A DNA stretch of 64,000 nt from Trebouxia sp. TZW2008 (taxonomy: Eukaryota; Chlorophyta; Trebouxiophyceae; Trebouxiales; Trebouxiaceae). The DNA lies in assembly GCA_002118135.1 (NCBI GenBank), contig BDIU01000216.1, positions 283,955-347,954 of the forward strand, written 5' to 3'. The notes beneath the pieces are model-generated. The model saw only the letters and a list, made by a program, of their open reading frames with translations, ran no database searches and had not been told where the DNA came from. The position numbers and the translations under genes were made by a program. This document shows positions 22,083 to 46,500 of the stretch, piece by piece (position 1 is the stretch's first letter; each line of letters starts with the position of its first letter).

Positions 22083-23936
22083 CTACTCAGCATCACGACC
22101 TTCTATTGCACTGTCGTTCAGAGCACAGCAGACTGCTGCTTTGTGATGGCCACTGTACATTCTGATAGCATCACCAGTTGATAGATCCCACAACCTGGCA
22201 CTGCAATCAGATGAGGCTGTGACTAGGTAGGCTGCATCAACTGAGAAGACACAGTCCCACACCCACTTTTGGTGTCCTGCAAACACAAACACCGCTGTTG
22301 ACTAGAGTGCATGGCGCCTGGAACATGTGAAGGGGTCCTATGCATGCAATACTGGAGAAATGTGGCACTTGATGTAAATGCAGGTCCACAGTCAGGTCAC
22401 AGTACCCGTGCTTGAATGCGTAGAATGCTGCTGTGTGACTGCCGTATGCACTTCAGTCATGTCATTACAAATGTCAATAGCATGCCAGCACAGCGAGCAT
22501 CAGTGTAAGCAAGTGTCCTATTGCTTACACTGATGCTCACTGTGCTGGCATGCTATTTTTGCAGCAAGCAAGTTTCCTATTGCTTACTGCAAAGCCCTGA
22601 AGGGCATTAGGGTACTCACCAGTCAGTGTCCTCTCAAGCGTGAAACCATCTAGGTTCCACAGCTTGACTGTCTTGTCAGCAGAGGCTGTTGCCAACTGGC
22701 GCACGTCAGGGCTGAGGAGACACTTCAGGACATATTTGCCTGTGCAAGCAATGCCATTTGATTCAAGAGTAACCCCTGAGTGTGGACTGGCCTGAGTGCT
22801 GCATGCAATTTGCTTTCTGCTGCATAATAAGCTGTTGATGTGCAACACAAGAAGAAAATCTTAGACTAATGCTCTTTAAGGGCTGCCATATGGATGCCCC
22901 GGTGATGTTGTGGATATGCTCAGTCAGCAACAGTGCTAAGCACACAAAGCACATACTGACGAACATGCAAACTGGCATTGTTCCAACAACATCAAGCATG
23001 CATTGCTGACCAGATGATGTTGAGCCACACTTGTGCCAGACAACAGCACTCAATGCTTTACATGCTGCAATGCAGCTGACCTGCATGTGCTCGTAGCTTG
23101 TGCAGGGGTTCAAAGTGCGTGGTGAGAGAAGCTCCACGCATCATACGCCAGACATAGCATGTGCCAGCGTTGTTTGCAGCCACCACTAGGCTGCCATCCA
23201 AAGCAACTGTGATGCTGCGAACTGCTGTGCCTACTTCAGGAACCAGCTCGCAGCTGCAAGCATTAGCTGTTAGGTCCCACACACGAATGTTGCCATGCTG
23301 GTCTCCTGCAATCAGCCAAACAATCAACCATGAGCCTGCTGTAGGTACCATTCATGCTGTGCTCTGCGATCTTTGCACTGCTACATATGTGAGACAGCAT
23401 TAGCTGTAAGATTGCACACACAGATGTTGCCGTGCTGGTCTCCTGCAACATGAGACTCTATCATTGATGTGATTCAGGGTTGTGTGCATCTTTACAGGGA
23501 CAGGTAGAGTGTGTATGGACAGTCATTGGCTACCTGAGATGAGCTCCCCTTGGTTGGGATGCAGCACGACTGTGTTGACTGCTCCTCTGCTCGCATATTC
23601 TCGTTGGCATCCAGGAGCCCGCAAGTCCCAAATCTTGACAGTGCCGTCCTCTGAGCCGGAGAACATCCATTTGCTATCTTTCTGAAAGCCGACGGCAGTG
23701 ACGTTGTTGGTGTGACCGTCGTAGTTTGCAACTGCTTGGGGGTTGTTGGAGTTGACTTCGAACAGGCGTATCTGCGGGTTGCCGGCCGCTGCTAGAAACT
23801 GCTTGTTGCTAGTGATCTCAAGCTTGTTCACTTGCGACTCAGCGTATTGCAAAGTCCGATAGCAAATTCCACTAGTAGCCTCCCAGAAACGGATGTTATG
23901 ATCGTATCCAGCTGTCGCCAATACTACTTGCGACAT
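22083..23936 (-). CDS. LST8: LST8, WD40 subunit of TOR complex
   Basis: LST8 is the WD40 partner bound to the TOR kinase domain. Exons in transcription order are 23936-23534, 23305-23081, 22739-22620 and 22276-22083; 942 nt, 313 aa, every junction phase 1 and in frame. The N-terminus has the diagnostic [17 protein letters not shown], then [99 protein letters not shown] and [14 protein letters not shown]. These match the seven-bladed mLST8/LST8 family nearly colinearly. Length agrees with plant LST8 (about 305 aa). Exon 2's acceptor side is echoed in intron 1 and the last exon end is echoed downstream. Confidence 0.95.
22477..22556. repeat. 80-nt near-perfect inverted repeat in LST8 intron 3
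   Basis: Two 36-nt arms (starting ATAGCATGCCAGCACAGC and its reverse complement) are separated by an 8-nt loop, with a single mismatch that would be a G:U pair in RNA. Immediately after, at about 22561-22594, the loop-proximal sequence (agcaagt-tcctattgctta) is repeated. It could fold as a miRNA-like stem, or be a fresh template-switch scar. Confidence 0.92.
23400..23455 (-). repeat. Echo of LST8 exon 2 5' part
   Basis: This block repeats 23264-23318 with differences, including the acceptor-adjacent tgttgcc(g/a)tgctggtctcctgcaa. It lies upstream of exon 2 in transcription order, in intron 1, and carries only the 5' edge of the exon. Confidence 0.85.
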
Positions 23937-24252
23937 GTCAACAGCTCGTCTCGTGCATACCCGCTTACAATCGGGCGCAGGCGGCCTAGGCTCACATTCT
24001 CGGATCGTGCCGCTTCTTGGGTACGTCGAAAAACCTTATCAAGATCGCGGACTGCCCAGGCGCAGCTGACTGTGTTCGATAGGTCACATAACTCTTGACC
24101 GAGGAAACAACTTTGAAATGGGAAGAAGAGGCAAAGAAAATTCGCTGTTGCAGACCTCGCTGTTCATCATGTGGTTTGCGCAACTCGTTACAGCGCAGCG
24201 CAGCTTCAATCACAGAAAGTCCCGATCTGAGATACGTAGACGACGTTCGACC
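23937..24252. promoter_or_regulatory. Shared head-to-head promoter region LST8 / ERCC6L2
   Basis: Only 316 bp separate the divergent ATGs of LST8 and the ERCC6L2-type helicase, so a bidirectional promoter is inferred. I see no specific TATA or other element that I can name with confidence. Confidence 0.45.
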
Positions 24253-36219
<11,967 letters not shown>

Positions 36220-36483
36220 TTGTAACATGATTTAGCATTTCAGCCAATGTATCTCCAGCAGCATACACAACATAGTGTAATCTTCCTGATACTGTCGTAC
36301 TACGACTTCTGAGAGTGACTTGTTCTTGAAATTACTGATACCCATCCAAGGTGCCTCTTGCATTTGTGATTCTGCAGCACAAGCTGCTTACTTACTGCCT
36401 GCTGCAATGCACAGCTTTGCGGATTTGCTGGTGATGGGCAACGCTGCTGGCAAGACAGGCATTGTTGCGGAACCTGTTCGCAC
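36220..36483. other. Convergent intergenic region
   Basis: 264 bp between two 3' ends. Nothing recognisable. Confidence 0.5.
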
Positions 36484-36866
36484 CTAGTCCTCGTCGTCAG
36501 GAATCAGCTCCTGCAGATTCTCCACAAGCTCGTGAGCCTCATTCAGCAAGTCGGCGCAGACAGCCTGGCCAGATGGGACTGCCCCATTGATCTCAAACTT
36601 CTCGTCCACGTACAACTCATCAACTGAGCGCAGCTGGTCGTGGACTGGGCTTAGCTGCAAAGCACAAAAGAAACATCAAGGCAATAAGCCCAGTCGCGAC
36701 CTTGTAGATGACGAATGCAGCATCTCTTCGACAGCGAATGAGCAGCACTGTTTACCTGTGCCTGCGTGGGGGTGCCGCTGGACTGAAGCTGCTTGAGCTC
36801 ACCAATGATGCCTTCCAGCTTGGTCTTGATAGGCTTGAGCTCAGGTGCAACCTGCTCGTCGCTCAT
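36484..36866 (-). CDS. Small acidic helical protein, unrecognised
   Basis: Two exons in transcription order, 36866-36756 and 36654-36484, give 282 nt and 93 aa with a phase-0 junction (CAG|GTAAAC ... TTGCAG|CTAAGC). The protein starts MSDEQVAPELKPIKTKLEG, is predicted largely helical with charged heptads, has a central LYVDEKFEINGAVPSG segment and ends in the acidic tail LIPDDED. No cysteine pair, signal peptide or membrane segment is visible. I cannot assign a family. The clean splice sites, short acidic C-terminus and start just downstream of a divergent gene support a real gene. Function unknown. Confidence 0.68.
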
Positions 36867-37297
36867 GTTGCTTGAGTGTGAAAGCTACTGTATTGTCCGA
36901 GGTCGAACGCACTTGCCGAGCTATCGAGGCTGAAGATGCTGTTCCGCTGGAGTTTAGTGGAAACTGCCTCGAATGAAGAAGACTTTGGATACTAAAGCAG
37001 ATAAAGCGAACCCTAAACTCGACACCCTGCTTCGTTACAGCAAGCAGCAGACCACTGCCTTTCAATCTGAGCAGCGTACCGAGTGAGCGTTGCAACCGAC
37101 GTCAATGTCAATAGGGTCCATAATAGGCGCGTGAGAGCTGCCGTTCGGCATGAGCGGTGCCACCATGATGCACGCTGCTGGGACCAGCAGCCTACAAGCG
37201 TATAGATGTCCTGGCAGACACAACTTTCACCCAATTCAAAAATGCAGCCACAGCAGCAGAAGCAGCAGGACGCAAAGAACGTGCGTGGCGTCGTTCA
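36867..37297. other. Divergent intergenic region
   Basis: About 430 bp between the small acidic gene and the probable start of the next + strand gene. It should hold both promoters. The exact 5' end of the + gene is uncertain, so part may be transcribed. Confidence 0.4.
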
Positions 37298-40015
37298 TGG
37301 ACGATGCGTTCCAAGCTGAGGTACTGTCCGTGGACGCCTGTGCCTGCATGCTCTGGCACGTCTGGCTAGATTGCGGACAGGGGCATTTAGAGGGATTTGC
37401 CAAGTCCTCTTGCGCACAGTTGACAAGCCACGAATGTCCATTCAGGTCGACATTCCTACAAATGAAGTCCCTGACGAGGATGTCTGGAAGCAGTTTAAGA
37501 ATGAAAGCAGAAGAAGCAGCAGCCACAATGAGGTGGTTAATTTTGCAGCTCCTTTGCGCAGACTTTGAGTCTCTCCAGTTGGCCAGTTCTCTGCTAAAGC
37601 TTGTGATCTCAAACTCAATTATTTGCTTTCAGCTGCGGCGAAGGAAGCAGTTTGAGGACCACCAGGACTATTTGAAACGCAAGATAAGGCAGACGCATCA
37701 GAACAGAAAGATGTACGCAGAACTCTGCTTGGGCTTGCAACCCCATGCATGCAGCAGTCTGCTATGACACTTGCTAATAGTCGTACTCTGCAAGTCTGCG
37801 CAGCAATGTGGCCTATGTCTCAGCTCGACATGTTGTCACGCAGCATTCTGCCATCGCAGTTGCACATAGTTGAGCTGCGCAAGTCTGCACGGCATCATGG
37901 CCTATGTCAGCTTGATTCTCAGCTTGACATGTTGTCGTGCAGGCAGAGATTTGACAAGTTTTTGCCAAGGCTCGAATCAACTCAAGAAGAGCACATTGGC
38001 GCGACCTTTACTGACGTCTTTGCTGATCAAGTTGATGACATCTTGGGCTCAGTAAGTCACCTCCTGCCAGTCATGCTCTGTTGCAGCTTCCAGTCGTCTT
38101 TACAGACTCATGCCACTCACACTCTGCTGTAGCTTTCAGTCCTGTCCCAAAACTCATGCCGTTTGTGCTGTACCCTAGCGTTCAGTTGTGTGGCAAGATC
38201 CATGCCACTCATGCTCTGCTGCAGTTTCCAGCCGTGTCCAAGGCCTCATGCCATTCACGCTGTGCTGTAGCATTCAGTCATGCTGTGACATGTTTACCCT
38301 GCTTGCTCTGCTGCAGCTTCCAGTCAACTTCCAAGACCCATGCCATTTATGCTCTAATGTAGTCATTTAGTCTTGTCCCAAGACTAATGCCATTCATGCT
38401 GTGCTGTGGTTTTCAATCATGTTGCAAGAACCCTCCTACTTGTGGCCTGCTGTATCTTTTGGTCATGTTGCAAGGCCCCTACCATGTATGCTCTGCTGCA
38501 GCTTCCAGTCCTGTTACAAGCCCCTACCACTTGTGCTTTGCTGTAGCTATAGTGATGTTGCAAGATTCCTGCCATTCATGCTCTGCCGGAGCTTTCAGTC
38601 ATATCGCAAAATCCACGCCGCTTGATTTGAAGCACTTTGTGTTGTCCATTGGGTAATACGCAAGCTTCATGCCACAAACAAGGTCTCTTGTAATTGCCTG
38701 GAAACAATTCATCAGACTGGTCAATGCTTATCTGTGCCTGCAGTAGCTTACAACCACAGTCAGATGTTTGCTGTAACTAGGCGCGTGCGTTCCACAGTTT
38801 TTGATGTTCAACCTACGATCGGTCGAAACGCCATGAAAGCCTGGTTACATACTCAGTGCCACATGCAGGGAGCTGGCTGCCACGGCAATCAGATTGTACA
38901 TATGCTCAGTTCTTTGCAAGTCACAAACCGTTGAGTGTCAGAAACGTTGAATGGATCCTTGCATCTCATTTTTTCCCAATGCGCAGGGCGACTTTGGCTC
39001 AGAAGATTTCGCCTCGGGATCATTTGATTTTGGGTCACAAGATTTTGGCTCACAAGACTTTGGGTCACAAGATTTCGGCTCACAAGACTTCCCATCAGAC
39101 TTTGGCCCAGGGCCTTTGTATGGCATGAGCGCTAGCCCATTCTTGCGTAGAGTTGACCCCCAGGAAATCGGTAACCAGGGGGAGACTCCCATAGGTCGCT
39201 GGGGTAGCCGTAAGCCCAGCGAAACTCCACCTGCGCCCAGAACACCTGTCAGGAATGGTAAGCTTGTAGATAGTAAGAACACAAAAGTCAAGACAGTGCG
39301 CCATTGTCAGCTGCCACAACACAGCCTACATCTTCAAAAAGCGTCCAGCAAGTTGCCTCACATTGCTTGCAAGCCTGCGCCCCAAATAGGAGCAACATCA
39401 CTTCGTGACACTGTCTAGCTTGCGTCAAGCGCATGCAAGCATTGCAGCACTCGCCTTGAGGATGCTTGCTGCTTTGTATGAGCAAGGCCTCTGCGCTCAT
39501 ACAGTTCCAATTCCAACTGCTGATTGCCTGTAACCAGTCCACAGCTGCTTACAACTGGCTGAGCACAGACAAGCCTCAGCACGTTGACAGTGATCTTACT
39601 GCTGTCCTTGCCTCAATGTTGTGCAAAAGTTGCTGTGTTGTGTGTAGATGCTGAACAGCCCTTGACTGCAAGAGCAAGGAAAGCTGCACAGGCCCTTAAC
39701 GCTCAGGCCAAGCAAAGCACAGCAGCTCCCGGCCAGGGCATAACAGCCAAGAACCAGCCTAAGCAGCAACAGAGAGTAGCTCCTTCAAACAATGGAGCAG
39801 GCAGAACAGCAAACTTGCCTATCAATGGTAGCGGTGGCAAAGCTGGCGCCACCACAACACCTCCTAAGGGTCAGGCACCAGCGCCACGTAAGAGATGGCA
39901 AACTCAGCGACAAAAGAGAACACGGGCGCCAGGTTCTGCAGCTGTTGATCAAGCGCAGGCTAGACAGCCTGCTGCGGGTGCGCCAGTCCAAACCAAGGAG
40001 CCAGCTAACGTCTAG
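37298..40015 (+). CDS. Unrecognised protein with basic helix and GSQDF repeats
   Basis: Confident exons are 37420-37532 (IQVDIPTNEVPDEDVWKQF), 37633-37712 (RRRKQFEDHQDYLKRKI), 37943-38051 (QRFDKFLPRLESTQEEH), 38987-39257 and 39648-40015 (stop TAG). Their phases join correctly (the AT|G junction makes Met). The fourth exon encodes tandem GSQDF / FGSQDF units followed by a Pro/Arg-rich part. The last encodes LTARARKAAQALNAQAKQ and a basic, Gln/Ala/Pro-rich tail. A plausible first exon, ATG at 37298 (MDDAFQAE), ends in phase 0 whereas 37420 needs phase 1, so the 5' end is unresolved. I do not recognise the family. The highly basic helical segment and disordered tail suggest a nucleic-acid or chromatin scaffold, but that is a guess. 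Confidence 0.6.
38060..38640 (+). repeat. Degenerate about 60-bp minisatellite in intron
   Basis: About nine or ten diverged units share atgcca(c/t)tcatgctctgctgcagcttccagtc and a tgt(t/c)(a/c)caag phrase. Every unit contains a ctgctgcag or ctgctgtag acceptor-like core. It lies in the intron after exon 37943-38051 and starts within about 10 bp of that exon's donor. Confidence 0.85.
39013..39095 (+). repeat. In-frame short tandem repeat coding GSQDF
   Basis: Units of 15 bp, (g/t)ggctcacaagacttt or variants, encode GSQDF four times in succession with related GSFDF/GSEDF units before. Length changes keep the frame. Confidence 0.85.
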
Positions 40016-40541
40016 CAGACTTTCAGCAGATGGTGCAGTCTGAGGGACACAACTGGCTCCTCTTATCATGCAGGTGTCTGCATCAGCAGTCTGCACAGAT
40101 AACATCCTTCCTTGACTTTGTGTACACTACCGTCATCTGGGTGTTGCATACTGCCTACCCTTTCGTTATGCATATGTTGGCTCGTGTTTCGCCAATAGCA
40201 GGGCTGCTTTTGCCAATAGTGTGGTCAATATTGGCTTGGCACCGTACTGAAAGCATGGCAAATTTTGCAAGACAATACGTATTGGACCCGCGCACTTTTG
40301 AGCCGGCTTGTAATCAAGCATGTTTACATCTCTAGAGCACGTATCAGCGCAGTGCCTACACAGGCCTGGCCAACGCACAAGCATCACAATTGCAGCAGTC
40401 GAAAACCGGGAGAATTGCCGCTACATGCTTTGAATGAATGGTTTCAGAGCTGGTCCAACACTGATAGGGTTGTCATGCTAAGCCGCATCTGTGCAACAGT
40501 CTGTGCGTGCTGTTACACTCGCTGGCATACAGCCAGCCGCG
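40016..40541. other. Intergenic region before TIC40
   Basis: These 526 bp hold a Leu/Ile-rich open frame near 40090-40330 that looks membrane-like but shows no family match or splice support. I treat it as spacer with the TIC40 promoter. Confidence 0.45.
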
Positions 40542-43500
40542 ATGCAGTGCTCGTATCTTGGCGTACAAAGCAGCAGTATATCTATCAGCATCAGACCTGC
40601 ATGTTTGAGACCGCAACTCACGAGATCCGGGTGCAGACGCCGGTCTTTGATCCAGCGTCGACCTTGGAGACCAGTCAATGTTCGTGCAGTGAGCGGTAAG
40701 TCAACTTGTGTAAGCTGCAATGTATTGCACACATACGATCCCGCCTTTGAGACATCCATTGCTGCAGACCACCACAGGCACGCTGTAGATGAGCAAACAG
40801 GTCAAAATTCTGGACTGGTAAGCATTTGCGAGAGACCTGTGCTCAATAAAGCACTCGACAAATGCACACTATCTAGCTCCCGTTCCCGCGTCCCCACCCG
40901 AACCGTCATGTTTCTGCCAGCAGGGTTCTCAATATCCCTCCAACGGACACAACCAGCACTCACAAAGCTATGAACAGCAGTACGGCGTGCCACAGTATCC
41001 TGGGCCACCTCCACAGTATAATCAGAGAGGATCATCTGGTGGAGGGGCCTGGCCAAATCTGCTGTGGGTCTTGGTTGGAGTTGTCATTGCCACTGTGGTC
41101 AGCAAAGTGTATGGTGTTGTCAGCAGTCCTGGTGGATTCCAAGGCTGGGTGAGCATATTCTTCCTGCTAAGACGCCTGCCATGCATGGCATTTGCCATCA
41201 CCACAGACTGCATCCACCAATCACATTTTGTACGGGTCCTGGTTTAAGGCTAATTACAGAGTGCATCACAGACTGCATGCACCAACCACAACTTTTTGGG
41301 AGTCCTGATTTGAGCTTCGTTACGCGCACATGTTATACTTTGCCCCAAAGCTCCTGTACGCATGGAACCAGTTACGCTGGCACTGCTGTAAGCTGCATTC
41401 ACAAACTGCTGCTTGCAAGTAGTCTTGGGGTCAATATCTTAGAGCTCTCAAGTTTTGTCCCTGACAGCCATTTACAAGCTGTTGTCTCGTCTGCTTGGCT
41501 TGCCTGGTGCTTTGCAGCAAGCTTTGCAGGCACATGTTGTCTGCAAATGCATTGCCTGTCACTCAGCAAGCCATCAGTACTGCATGCACAGGGATCGCTG
41601 TCGAGCGTTGTTTTGTCAGAATGCTCACTATGGCTTGGCTACATGACAAACGCAGCCCAAAAACCCCAAGACAGGATTCAGGCAGCTTATTCAGTGCTGC
41701 AGAAGCCTAAGTCATGCAGTAGGCCGGTCACAGTTCTGCTTCAGCTCAGCCTAGCAGAAGCTGCTCGACAGTGTTGGCCTCACAGCGTCATCTTGTCAGC
41801 AAACAAAGCACGCCACAAACACATGCATGCAGTGCATGCCTCAGCCTGATTCCTCAATCACTTGAACAATAGTAATGCTGAACATGGTAGTAATAATCAT
41901 CACACCTTCCAGCACATTTGCCCAGTCCTAACTCGCCAGGCAGAGCCTTGACCAGTAGCATTGGTACTGTAGTGCTTTTGGCTTCACTTGGTACCGTATC
42001 CTTGCAGCAGGCAACAACCACCAACACGACTGTGATCCCGCAGCTTTGCTCCTTTCCTGCCGTTCATGAATGCATTCAGCGGCAGAAGCCTTAGCAAGCA
42101 GGAACAGCAGCGATGAAATGTTTGCTACAGCTCAGTCTCTTCAGATTGCGCATTGACATGTGTCAGCCTGCATAACACACAACAGCCAGTCAGGGCAGCC
42201 ATAGATTTAGGCCCCTATGAAGGACAGGCACATTACACACAGTCTCCGTGCAGGCATACACTGGAGGCCTTCAAGAGCACACTGCATTGTATACAAGCAG
42301 GCTCAGTTTCTGCCTTCGCTGCGGCTGTGCAAGAACTGCAGCTTGCTGAGTTCACCTAGTGACGTTGCTGAGCCAAAGTGGCAAATGCCTGGAGAAACCT
42401 GCTTGCCCGAGATAGAAGTTGTGCCTACCCAAACAGCACAGTCTTGGCAAACAATCTACTTTGTTTTGCTGTGCTAAATTTCAAACAAAAACACCCAACT
42501 GGCTACTTTTTGTGAATGCAGATGATGCGGCAGGCAATGAAGGCAGCCATGAAGGGCATCCCACAGCTCAGCCAGCCCAACCAGCCAGGGGGACCACGCA
42601 ACCCACTTGCAGGGATGCCAGGGGTTGCCCCCAACAGAGAAATGGTTACCTGGACACATACTGTGTTTGCTCAAATTAGACAAAAAGTTGGCATTAATTG
42701 GGCTTTTGTGGGCTGCAGATGATGCAGCAGGCAATGAAGGCTGCAATGAAGGGCATGCCACAGCCCGGCCAGCCAGGGCAGCCAGGTCAACCCCCCAACC
42801 CCTTTGCAGGCATGGGCAGCATGCCAGGGGGGTTCCCCAACCTGCAGCCAGGGGGTCAGCAGAGCCCCCCTGGCTGGCCGCCTGTAGTGGACACCACTGC
42901 TCGACCTGCTGGTAAGCCTGTGTATCCACTGATTGACTCTATGTTATGGCTAGCATGCCAGAGGATTGCCAGGGGGGCGCCCAACATCCTGCAACAGGGT
43001 CAGGCCAGCCCCCCAGGGCTGGCCACAGACAATGCTTTCAAGTGGCACAATTTGCATGACTGCAGACGCAAGGCTGCAGCAGTCACACTAGCAAGCCCAG
43101 GCCACCTTTTCTTGGCACCAAAGGCTATAACATGCTTAATGTCTGTGTGTCATTCTGAGTGCATGTGTATATCAACCAAACCTGATCAGTGGCAGGTGTG
43201 CATGACTGCAGACCAAAGGCTGCAGCAGCAGCAGCAGCAAGCTCAGGCAGCGAATGCAACCTCACATAAGCCGCCCTATAACCCCAGAAATGTTATGATC
43301 ACTGCTAACATGTTGAATGAGCGCCTGTTCTTCTGCACAACATGAACCAGCACAACGTCACAAGACAATCAATGCTGTCGTCTGTGCGGCATACCTGTTT
43401 GTCCAACTGATATGACACCTGCACAATATGCATGACTGCAGACCAAAGGCCGCAGCAGCAGTCGCAGCAAGCCCAGGCAACCAGTGCCACCTCACATCAG

Positions 43501-46500
43501 CCGCCCTATAACCAGGACGTCAACAAGGGCAAGCGCTTCCAAGAGCACAAGCAGAAGCAGGCCAGCAAGGCAACTTCCACAGAAGCTTCCCCCAAGAGCA
43601 CCGCGTCATCCGCCCCAGGGACGTCCACCCCGCCCCCCAGCTCTTTTGTGGACCCTCCCAAGCAGGCAGCCTCCTTCACAGATGTGGTGAGCTTTCCACA
43701 ATCATGCTTGCCGCTAAAGAGTAGGTTTTGACCAGCTGCTCTTGGTAGATGCTGACTAGCTGCGCATTGTGCTGTATTTAGCGTTTAGGGTCAGCATATC
43801 AGGGTCATATTAGGGTCATATATTTAGGGTCAGCAGCATCAATATGGGCAGCTTGTATTGGTGCTTGTGCTTTGTGTCACACAAGGTAGCGGTAACAGGT
43901 AGAATAGTGTGGACACCTTGTGCCCTCAACAGCTCTGCAATCTCAGCTTGTGAAAAATTTTCCCCTTCCTGAGCTCTGTGCTTTCCAGCCCAAGCAAGCA
44001 GCCTCCCTCACAGATGTGGTAAGCTTTGTGCAGTATGCATTATGCGCAGGATACAAGAGTTTGAGCTCTGTATCTTGTTGGAGCATCAAAATCATGCCCC
44101 AAAGAGCGCTGTCACGTCTCATGTGATTTGGGTTAAGAATTGTGAGTAAGCGAGCCTAAGCTGTTAAGCAGCAACAATCTCGTGCCCCCAAAGTCAAGAT
44201 AGTGCTGCGCCAATGCAAGCAAGCAGGAGATATGTCTGCCATTTGAGTGCAGCATTGAGCCCTTTACAAAACCATATCGCACCATGCAAGCTAGCAGCGC
44301 CTTGTGCATATTGTGTACCTGCATGGTGAAGAGCAGCACAGCTGTGATTGCAGCATTGTGTAACATCTTGGGTTTGGTTGTGAGGGGCGCATGTGCTGTG
44401 CTTGCAAGTTTCTTATGTCGTGTTGAGCAGAATTTAGGCCTGTCAGCACAACACATCTCACATCCAAAGAGAGAGAGAGAAATTGTGTCAAAGTACTTGC
44501 AAACAAACTCACTGCTGCGACCCAAAAATGTTCAGAAAATTTGTGCATTGAAAAATGTGCAGATCATCATCATTAGGGTACAGACAAGACAAGTGTGCTT
44601 GCAGCAGTGAGCACCATCCAGGACTTGCTGGAAGCAAGGCACAATTGCCTGCAGCGTCTTTGCAATGACTGGCCGTGCCCAGGACTTGGTTGTGATGGAT
44701 ATGTCATTTGCAGGAAAACAAGTCACATACATCCAGCAGGCTTGAGGATTTTTGGCACCTTGTGCACATTGAGAACTTGCAGTGTCCTGCTAGGGGGCAA
44801 GACAATCATGTATGCATAGGTAATGTCCAGGACTCGTTTGTGATGATATGTCGTTTGCAGGAAGATGATGAGGCTGCCAGCAGCAGCACAGCGAGCAGCA
44901 ATGCAGCAGGAGCTAGCACTGCTCAGCAGAGCAGCTCTGGGCCACAGGTGAGGCTGCAGCTCTGATGTGCATGCATGCAGTCTCCTTGCAGTCAGACCTT
45001 GTGAAGCACATCTTGTTTTCTGAGAAGGCACCAGCATACACACAATCAGGTCTGCAATTGAAGCATTGCAGCATGGTATTGGTTGCTGGTCATGTACGAT
45101 CATCACCGTCGTTTCCATGCTTGCTAGTAAGGTGCCTGGACCTGCTAGGTGTATGCGGAAGCAGTGAAGTGCCACTGCCATTTGTTGGAACCGTCTTCAA
45201 ACAGTGTTGTCATTGCTTGCGCACATCAGCACTTCACTGAATCAGTTTCCTACAGGAGGTTACAGCCCTGTTGGGCTTGCATATAGCTTTCACACAAGCA
45301 CAAATGTACTTTGCAGCAGCAGCATCATGAACATTGCATGCACAACGCTGTGAACATTGTGTTGTGAGCTGGCACACTGTCTTGTAGGTTGAGGCGTATG
45401 CACAGCCGCAGCAGCTACAGCAGCGTCCTTATGAACGCTGCACATCAGCACTGTGAAAGCTGCATAGCACAGTACTGAGCTACTGCTGTGTCTTGTAGTT
45501 TGGAGCGTATGCGCAACCACAGCAGGTACAAGAGCAAGAAGCATCAAGCAGCACAAAACCTGGCTCAAAGGGCGCTGTGGACGTCATGGAGAGAATGCTG
45601 AAGGTTTGTGCTTGATGCTTGCTCCTGTGGTGCCGCAACAAGAACCAGCATGCTCCTGCAGATCATCATCAGCGTATTACTTGCTGTGCAAGGACTCTGC
45701 ACAGTCAATCCCTGGCGGGGACTGCAATGTGGCCGTTGATTGCAGCTTGCAAAAGTGCCGGTGCTGTTTCTGGTAGGAAGCGCTGTCTTTTGTGATGTCT
45801 GGAAGGGAAAGATGGCGGTCTCCCACAATTGCCCATCCTCTGTGTGAACATCAGCATGCAAGTGGAAGCTTGCAGTGAGTCTCTTTGTGACGGCCCAGGC
45901 AACACAAAGATTGCACTTGCATCACAAATTTCTGCAGGCAAACTGCCTTGCTGCTGCTAACTTTTGCCAGAAAATACAGTATGATTGCCTTGTCAATTTC
46001 AGCTTGCACAACAGTCAAGAGCTTCATTCATCATGACAGCGTAGCATGGTGTCAGCTGTAAGTTCAAAAGTATGCTAGATACAGACACAGCAGTATACAC
46101 TCAAAGCTGCCTGCCTTGTTATATGCAGAGTAGCTGAATGTCTTTATCATTATTGCAGGATCCCAATATGCAAAAGATGCTCTATCCATACTTGCCAGAA
46201 GGAATGCGCAACCCTCAGACCTTTGAGTGGATGATGAGTAATCCAGAGTACCGATCGCAGCTTGAACAAATGCTGGAAAAGCAGGTATGCTTCATTCAAC
46301 TGCAACACCATCACTGGCTTCCAACCAATCTGGTTTTACTTTGGTGCTTTGACATCACAACCTCCGCAAATTGCCATGGCAGGCAGGCAGCGGTAAATCC
46401 TTAGCACGCATCAGTGGAGCATTATAGACTGCCTGTTTGCGCCTCAATTCACATGCTGAAGCACACTTGAGTGCTGCAAGTTGAGAGTTATGCAAACCTT

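Noticed and set aside
40030..40335. Membrane-like small protein
   Set aside because: Hydrophobic run but no family match, splice context or conserved start. Probably spacer.
41064..41849. 261-codon open frame on the plus strand
   Set aside because: Out of frame with TIC40 exon 3 and mostly within its intron. No conserved domain.
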